DNA from: Farysia itapuensis
Lineage: Eukaryota; Basidiomycota; Ustilaginomycetes; Ustilaginales; Ustilaginaceae
Length of the DNA: 64,000 nucleotides
NCBI GenBank assembly: GCA_023212645.1
Contig: JALBYC010000005.1
Coordinates: 620,001-684,000, forward strand
Reading direction: 5' to 3'
This document shows, piece after piece, positions 57,871 to 64,000 of this stretch. The position numbers and the translations under genes were made by a program. Within the stretch, counting starts at the first letter, position 1. Each line of letters opens with the position of its first letter. Under the pieces are notes generated by a model, which did no database searches, was not told the origin of the DNA, and saw only the letters and a program-made list of their open reading frames with translations.

Positions 57871-58444
57871 AGAGGGGGGCACTTTAGCCACGGTCGACGT
57901 GCATTATTCGGGTTCAGGCACTCTGTCAGAGGGAGTGAAAACGCCGAGAGATGCGGCCTTATCGGCGAATTCGGCGAATTTCGGATGACGTGTGGTCACA
58001 CCCGCGGAGAAATGTTAGCATATTGATGCGTGGTCCCTCACTTTACTTCAAAGACAATGTCGGGGAACTTGGCGAGAGAATTTGTGTTTGAGGTCAAGAG
58101 TAGATCATGCTTTTTTATATAGCGCTATAGGATGCGACAAGAATAAATATAACACAAGAAGAGTATGTGTGCGCGTGTGCGTATCTAGATAGGAAGCGGC
58201 CCGTAAAGGTGAAGTAGAAGCAGGTAGACCTCTGAATTTTGAGCATATCTGCGCTGGTATCCAGTCTGGGCATACGCAGTTAACCTCTCTACTGAATCAA
58301 GCCGATTTAAGCAGCCCACAGGCTAGGTACGAGTATGAAGTGTCGACACAGAGAAGCGGAACACCGGTATTCACACACAGCTAATCGTGTTGGAGCAAGG
58401 AAATTAACGTATATTATGTGACTCCGCTGTCTACCTGGACGTCT
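57871..58444. other. Gene-free stretch downstream of the GH55 gene
   Basis: 574 nt between the minisatellite and the GH55 stop codon. It holds an AT-rich patch at 58110-58150 and a GTGTGCGCGTGTGCGT run near 58165. It is the likely 3' region of the GH55 transcript. No gene seen. Confidence 0.4.
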
Positions 58445-60841
58445 CTAGCTATGCCACATGGCCAAGGAATTTGCGAAGCCGTTCCTGAGAGGTTCTTCGT
58501 CGACCATGTCGACGCCGTCGACTGTGAGCATCTTCTCAGTGCCGACAGTGTTCAAGTTGAGAATCCAGACATCTGAATCGGCTTTAACGTCTTGTATCCA
58601 CATGATCCTCTTCTGACAGCGCCGGTTGGAGAGTTGGTCCTGATTGTAGTTGTCAAAGAAGGAGTAAAGACCGGCTCCGTAGACGAAAATGCTGGAGCTG
58701 TTGGCGATTCGAATACCCAGGCCACGATTTTCATAGGGATCAGTCACGTCTTGAAACGGAGAGCGGGGTGAGTCGGCTGAAGAAGTTGAGAAGTCAGGGT
58801 CGTGGTACTTTCGCAGCCAAAGAGGCTCCTCGTCGCTAGCTACTGGTCGGTTTGCGCCCTGAAAGTATGCTGACTCTGTCTGCGCCAAAGAAATAAATAC
58901 GTTTCGCGCATTGACGATGTTGTACTGATACAGGACGGAGTGCTCGGACGCACAGCCGTACATCCAGACAGGCCCACGATTTGACTCTATGAGGATGCCA
59001 CGACCCGACTGAATATTGACCTGTGCTTTTTTGCCATAGTCTAGGTCATGGTCCGCAGTCCACACCCAGACATTTTCGAGATAGGCGCTAGAGTCAGTAG
59101 TCAGATGCAGGTTGAGGAAGCTGGCTCGACAATGCGCAGTAAGCGGCATGTCTTTGGCACACCGATCCGCCTCGAGATTTGTTCCTGCGAAACCGCCAAC
59201 ACGGATATGGCTGTCCCACATAGCCGCAGAAGCTTGGCTAGTTTCGCGGATGTTCCACTCGACAACGATGGCACCAGGCGCCGGCCCTCTTGTAGAAAAG
59301 ATCATATCCGAGACTTCCATCACGCCAGCATCGCCTGGATTCCCGATTCGGACTACTGGTTGTGGAGACGCAGTGTCTTGGAATAGAGCGCCACTGCCCA
59401 TCAAGACAGGCCACACCTCGCCGACCATTCTTGTTCCTATCGGGAACGTTACCGTGTTCTCCAACAGATACGTTCCGTGCGGTACAAAGACAATCTTTGA
59501 GCCAGCGTATTCGTCCAGAATGCTTTGCAGCGTTGCGGAGTCATCAGTCTTTCCATCTCCGAGGCAACCAAGCTTCTTGACGTTGATAAAGTCAGACAAC
59601 GATGCTTCGCTATACTGTGGACGGTCTCGACGTGCCCATTTACGCCTTGGGTCATTGCAGTGTACCAGAGAAGTCGGACGAGTCACAGAGAGTATATTTT
59701 GCTTTTGAACCGTCTCCAACGCATTCTGACTGTTGACGATAGAGCCTTGTACCCAGCTTTGTACGACAGAAGATCCCGGCGAGCCTTTCAGTAATACAGC
59801 CCGATTGTTCGACTCGCCCGTAGCGACAACGGCGCCGACATTGTCAATGGCAATGTTTTCGAGTATTAAGACACCTGACTTGCTGGTCAGCATATTGAAT
59901 GCTGTTGGCGTGCGTGCTATGGTCCAGTCGTAAGCTAATATGGCGGCGGCACCTTGCGTGCCGCTCTGTGGGTCAGGCTGAGAGCGCATGTCCAGCCCGA
60001 CTTGACAGTCTTGCACCGTGATATCGTGGTACGACCAGCCCCAGTTCCAATGCTGAGAGATAGCAGTCTGACAGCTCTGAAACGTGCAACTACGCACGGT
60101 GAACTGTTGATTGCCAAGGAAAGCACCGTACTTGCCGCCTCGGAAGGAGAGGCTTGTCATGAACCCGCCGCTGCCGTTCTCCATGAAGATGCCTTGCTGA
60201 GCGTTTCCGTTTTGTGCTTGACTCATTTCGAAGTGTACATTGAACAAGCTGGTTGCCTGACTGACCTGATGATGGATTCCCGTCCCGTGCGAAGGCGGCA
60301 TGCGTGACACATCGATGCAAAAGTTGTAGACTGCACGAAAGAAGTTGTTCTGATTGGTGTACCAATTGGCGCCGCCAGGTAGGTACGGATCCTCGTCAAT
60401 CACAGCGATGCCTTGAAAAGAAGGAGCAGCTAAGAGTGTTGGTCTCTGGACAGCGCTGCCGACCAATTGAGTGTAGTAGTAAGAGATGAGGGGCGAGGAT
60501 ACCAGGTAGTTACCTGGTGGGAAGTAGACAAGCGCGGGTGAAATAGTTGAGCTATCGCAGCCGGCGCCACACCTGGAGCCACTTGAAATCGCTTTGTTTA
60601 TGGCTTCCGTGTCATCGTGTGTCCCGCTGTTTATGGAAGAAGACAGAGCAGCGTCAGCAATGCAAACACGAGTTCGTGCACGAATATATGCTCACTCTCC
60701 AACAGCGCCGTAGTCCCTAACGTTTCGAAAGATCTTGTAGCTTGACGGTCTAGCGTTGTACGTCGCTTGGCCGTTGTGATTGACGTCCTCGACCCAAAAA
60801 TTCGCTGTAGCTTGACTTGACGATCTGGAGAGCCAGCGCAT
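58445..60841 (-). CDS. GH55-type exo-beta-1,3-glucanase, N-terminal signal not found
   Basis: Exons 60841-60696 and 60626-58445 (GTGAGC donor, AACAG acceptor), 775 aa from the in-frame ATG 60841. The twin right-handed beta-helix repeats of GH55 are evident: SYKIFRNVRDYGAVGDGTHD DTEAINKAI with the phosphate-loop-like start, ALVYFPPGNYLVSSPLISYY, FRGGKYGAFLGNQQFTVRSC, and the second half beginning FINVKKLGCLGDGKTDDSAT, IVFVPHGTYLLENTVTFPIG and VWVWTADHDLDYGKKAQVNI. It releases glucose from beta-1,3-glucan in walls. Family members are secreted, but no signal peptide precedes this frame: a stop lies 24-26 codons upstream, and a hydrophobic stretch near 61005-61045 has no Met. A missed first exon or a damaged 5' end are both possible. 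Next to repeats. Confidence 0.8.
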
Positions 60842-61299
60842 GATGGTGGAGTTGAGGCTGCCAACGTCTGCATTGCCGAAACGTCAAAAATGGCGCAAAA
60901 TGGCCGATACTGAATCTGTTAGACCACGTGCCTACAGAACAGCATGCGCGCATGCAGCACCACACTTCACAGTCACAGAGTCACATAGCACTTCGACACG
61001 AGCACACATGAAAGAAAGACAATGCGGAGCGTAGCGCCAGGCAGAACGCCTTGATCAAAATTGCAGCGTACTGGGTACTTCAGCCTGAACAGCGTAAGCT
61101 GAATTCCGTGGCCTTTGATAGGCAAACGAGGTGCTTTACAGACGAGCTAGATACAGCACAGTACACTGCCGCTGAGCTGCGTTGTTGTTCAGATCTAGAC
61201 GGCAAGAGGTCTGCTCGAGAGAGAGCTTGTTCCAATTTGAAGCTATCACACGGCTGTTGAAGAGCCATGCTTGAGATGCGGTGAACTGGAGTCGGGCCG
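60842..61299. promoter_or_regulatory. Upstream region of the GH55 gene
   Basis: 458 nt between the GH55 coding exon and the stop of the dehydrogenase gene on the same strand. It should contain the GH55 promoter and any missing first exon. A minus-strand hydrophobic frame (61045-61005, reading AFCLALRSALSFFHVCSC) looks like a signal peptide but has no ATG. No TATA box seen. Confidence 0.4.
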
Positions 61300-62509
61300 T
61301 TACTTGAATTCGACGCCCTTTTGCTCAGGAACGGTGAATGCAAGCCTTCCCGTTTCAAGACCATGAATGAGGTTGCGTAGACAGACTGCCTCCATTTCTG
61401 TCTGCGTCTCTAGTGTCAAGGTACCAACGTGGGGCAGCAGCTCAACCTTGGAGTTCTTGAGCTTATACAACTTGTCATAGATGTTGGGCTGTTTTCGAAG
61501 GCAGTAGCGATGTCAGCATGCACAGCCTTTCTACGGGTGATTCAGAAGCACTGACCTCGTACTCATACACATCAAGGCCAGCACCAGCGATGATGTTATT
61601 GTCGAGCGCTTCGAAAAGCTCGGATTCTTTGACGATGGGCCCGCGAGCTGTGTTGATCAGCACTGCGTCCTTCTTCATAAGCTTGAGTTGTGGCAGTCCA
61701 ATCAGACCTTTGGTAGCTGCAGTCAATGGGCAGTGGAGTGAAACGGCATCTGAGCGCTGCAGCAGCTCTTCGAGTGAGCTGACGTACTCCATGCCCCCTT
61801 TGGCAGACTCGCTTTCGAGGCTGGAATCAAGACGATTCCTGTTGTGATAGATGACCTTCATGCCGAGTGCCCAGGACGCCTTGTAGGCAAACGCACGGCC
61901 GATCCCGCCCGCGCCAACAATACCTATCGTTTTACCTCTGGGATCTCGGGCACTGAGTACAGGAAACATGGAGTTGAACAACCTCGTATCTAGCTGCTTT
62001 TTCGCTAGTGGGAACTTTCGCATGGCCCCGAGTAAGAGGTAGAGAGCAACGTCAGACGTCGCATCGTCTACTGCAGTGGGTACATTGGACGCCTGTATAT
62101 TGTGCTTCGAGAGAGCCTGGATGTCTAGCTGATCATATCCCGCTCCATTGTGGACAATGTAGCGCAGAGTTGGGGGCAAGCTGGCCACGAGCTCGCTGTC
62201 AAACTTGCCTGTGATTGTGACTGACCGAGCGCCACCGAAATGGCGATAGAGACCGACAATGTCCGAGTACTCTCCGCCTTGCGATAGCTGCTGGACGAAG
62301 TCCTTTCGGTCTTCCACCTTGGACGAAACGACGTTGGCTATCTCTCGGAGTTGACCAAGTTCTTTCGTCGCCAGTAAGATTTCATCGAGCAGCAATACTT
62401 TGGGCTTGGAATGTGAGCGTGCGCTGGAGTGAAAAGTACGGCCTGCTTTTCCAGTGCGCAGAGCTCCCGCGAGCCTGACCAAGCAGCTGCGTGACGAAGC
62501 CGTCGCCAT
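61300..62509 (-). CDS. Mitochondrial D-isomer-specific 2-hydroxyacid dehydrogenase (glyoxylate/hydroxypyruvate reductase-like)
   Basis: NAD(P)H-dependent reductase of 2-keto acids such as glyoxylate. Exons 62509-61556 and 61488-61300 (GTCAGT donor, AAACAG acceptor), 380 aa. ATG 62509 (MATASSRSCLVRLAGALRTG) gives a typical mitochondrial presequence; an ATG 129 nt upstream is in frame but its residues look non-coding. Family motifs: YIVHNGAGYDQLDIQAL, VPTAVDDATSDVALYLLLG, the dinucleotide loop TIGIVGAGGIGRAFAY, DAVSLHCPLTAATKGLIG, AVLINTARGPIVKESELFEA (catalytic Arg nearby), AGAGLDVYEYE (Asp and Glu) and, after the intron, ELLPHVGTLTLETQTEMEAV with the catalytic His. Cofactor choice cannot be decided: the usual GxGxxG is followed by an Arg, which slightly favours NADPH. 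Confidence 0.92.
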
Positions 62510-62689
62510 CTTATAGCTGTTCAAGACGGGCTGGTGGGGGAAGCAGGCCAAGCAGTAAACTCGGGTCCAAATGACATAAGCATGACTGTGTAGGTCAGTC
62601 AGGGTCCTGAAACACAAAATTTCATAGGAAAACGACAAGCAGACATTCTCGTCATCCTCACCACCGCTGCGTTGCCAATCTCTCGTTGA

Positions 62690-64000
62690 CAGTGTGTGAC
62701 TGCAGATTCGTGGCAGTTGGACGTAGCCACCATTTGGAGCGCTTTTAGAAGCAGATTTACGTCAGGACTGACACCTGTCTCTGGCTCCACTTGGTCAAAG
62801 CGAACGCTTGTCGTCCAGCACGTTGCTCGCGAAGAAGCCGTCTCCTCAAAGACACGCAAACCCTCAGACCGTGGGCCTGGATTGCTGACGTACCAGCAAA
62901 GGAGGAAGCTTTTGAGGAGATCTTTGCAAGAAGGCTTCCAGTCTCATCCGCGAGAAGAATTACTCCATAAATTGCTGCAGCACGACCGCTTGGTGCGAGC
63001 GACCCTGAGAGACACTGCTGATTACGTCTCCTTGGTCGAAGGACAAAACCAGATTCATTCCAACCGCAAGAACCCTTCGCCAGGCAAATGCCAAGTAACT
63101 GAACAGGGCACCGCAAGCTTGGTAAGAAGAGACACAGAGATATTCCTAAGTTCGACTGCATCGTCAGCACGATCGTCCGGTGCCCCTTCTTCTGCATCTG
63201 TCTCGACATCGCTCGTCCGAGAAGCGAAGAGTCTGTTTAAAGCAGCGGCCAAGGGCGTAACAGATACGATTATGAAAAGAGCGTCGCCAGAAACAGGCTT
63301 TGCGCCGTCAAGCGCTGGCTCTTCGAAAGCAGGAAGCAATTGGAAGGCGCTAAAAAAGACGCTCGTCTCAGAGCCGTCGGCAAAGGACAAGATCAAGTCG
63401 AAGGCGCGGCGACAGGCCCCATCAGCGGAGGCTTCAGCAAAGTCAGCTACTGCTGCAACAGCCACAGACTCGACACATCGAAAGGCTCCCACTGTTCTAC
63501 CATGGTTTGCCGAGGACATCAGTCCGCAGGACCTCGAGCTTGTGCGCCAAGCGGAATTGAAAGACGACACCGCGCCGACATTACAGTGGGAAGGCATCAC
63601 TGACCCGCAAAGGAAGGCCAATGCTATTCTTAGCGGCGTCCCTGAATCAGCGTCAGCTGTCAAACGAGAAGCGGGAAACTACCTCGCCATCGATTGCGAA
63701 ATGGTCGGAGTCGGGTACAAAGGATCGGAATCCATATTGGCCCGCGTCTCCATCGTCAACTTCTACGGCGCGACCATTCTAGATCGGTTTGTGAAGCCAC
63801 AGGAGAAGGTGACCGACTATCGAACATGGGTATCCGGTGTGCGAGCTAGCAACCTGAAAGACGCTCCTTCATTTGCCCAAGTGCAGGCAGAAGTGGCAGC
63901 CTTGATCAAAGGAAAGGTGTTGATCGGCCACGCGATCAATAACGATCTGAAAGCGTTACTGCTCGATCATCCGCGAGCCCTGATCCGTGACACGGCCACA
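62690..64000 (+). CDS. REX4: REX4-type DEDDh 3'-5' exonuclease, 3' end cut by window edge, start unresolved
   Basis: RNase-T/DEDDh fold: Exo [21 protein letters not shown] (Asp and Glu), [20 protein letters not shown] and [20 protein letters not shown] follow, and Exo II is [19 protein letters not shown]. Exo III lies beyond the end. Before the domain, [15 protein letters not shown] is typical of Rex4 N-termini, and ATG 63272 (MKRASPETG) sits just before it. The frame, however, stays open and protein-like back to a stop at 62687 ([36 protein letters not shown]), without an ATG, so a 5' exon joined by the GACAG or TGCAG acceptors near 62695 is likely. REX4 trims pre-rRNA ITS1 in yeast. It is divergent from the dehydrogenase gene. 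Confidence 0.82.

Noticed and set aside
57265..57891. A 208-codon minus-strand ORF across the minisatellite
   Set aside because: It is explained by a repeat period close to a multiple of three; it lacks a plausible start and any domain, and the opposite strand is also open.

Overview
The window is fungal nuclear DNA and most resembles a smut or related ustilaginomycete yeast (Basidiomycota, Ustilaginomycotina). The reasons are densely packed genes on both strands, mostly intronless or with a few short introns (about 40-90 nt, GTAAGT-type donors, CTAAC/CTGAC branch sites), long Ser/Thr/Pro-rich disordered proteins, and a mix of basidiomycete-type housekeeping and secreted cell-wall proteins. 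I cannot name the species from sequence alone. No rRNA, tRNA, CRISPR array or intact transposon was recognised.

Layout. From 1 to 23.4 kb lie housekeeping and signalling genes: SEC14 (cut by the left edge), NAA10/ARD1, a CNH/beta-propeller-like protein, a large protein with an embedded RNase H-like domain, a LAA2/aftiphilin-like AP-1 accessory protein, a RER2-type cis-prenyltransferase, an IMP1-type mitochondrial inner-membrane peptidase, a Dbl-family RhoGEF, a secreted expansin-like protein and tubulin cofactor E. From 23.5 to 36.5 kb lie a spliced small secreted protein, a 7-TM receptor-like protein, a STIMATE/TMEM110-family membrane protein, a NUG1-like nucleolar GTPase homologue divergent from RRN3, a mitochondrial thioredoxin, a poly-Q protein and a six-knuckle GIS2/CNBP protein. 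From 36.6 to 52.3 kb lie AP-2 alpha, 14-3-3, Ran (GSP1), RPA43, a single-pass membrane protein, an EFM/METTL21-like methyltransferase, a two-HMG-box protein and a PP2C phosphatase.

The region from 52.3 to 58.4 kb is different. It is gene-poor and holds a second candidate small secreted protein, a CT microsatellite, an AT-rich element of about 0.5 kb with terminal GGGCCGGCCC palindromes and an internal 47-bp-arm hairpin, and a degenerate minisatellite of about 66 nt period. It is followed by a GH55 exo-beta-1,3-glucanase gene without a recognisable signal peptide, a mitochondrial 2-hydroxyacid dehydrogenase, and a REX4-type exonuclease cut by the right edge.

Functional links. Several genes serve ribosome synthesis (RRN3 and RPA43 for RNA polymerase I, the NUG1-like protein, REX4-like). 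Others serve membrane traffic (SEC14, AP-2 alpha, LAA2-like). The expansin, the GH55 enzyme and two short secreted proteins form a wall-remodelling or host-interface set. The most notable observations are the NUG1-like protein with eroded G motifs, the RNase H fold split by a disordered insertion, an 11-nt microexon, the two small secreted proteins, and the inverted-repeat element next to the minisatellite.
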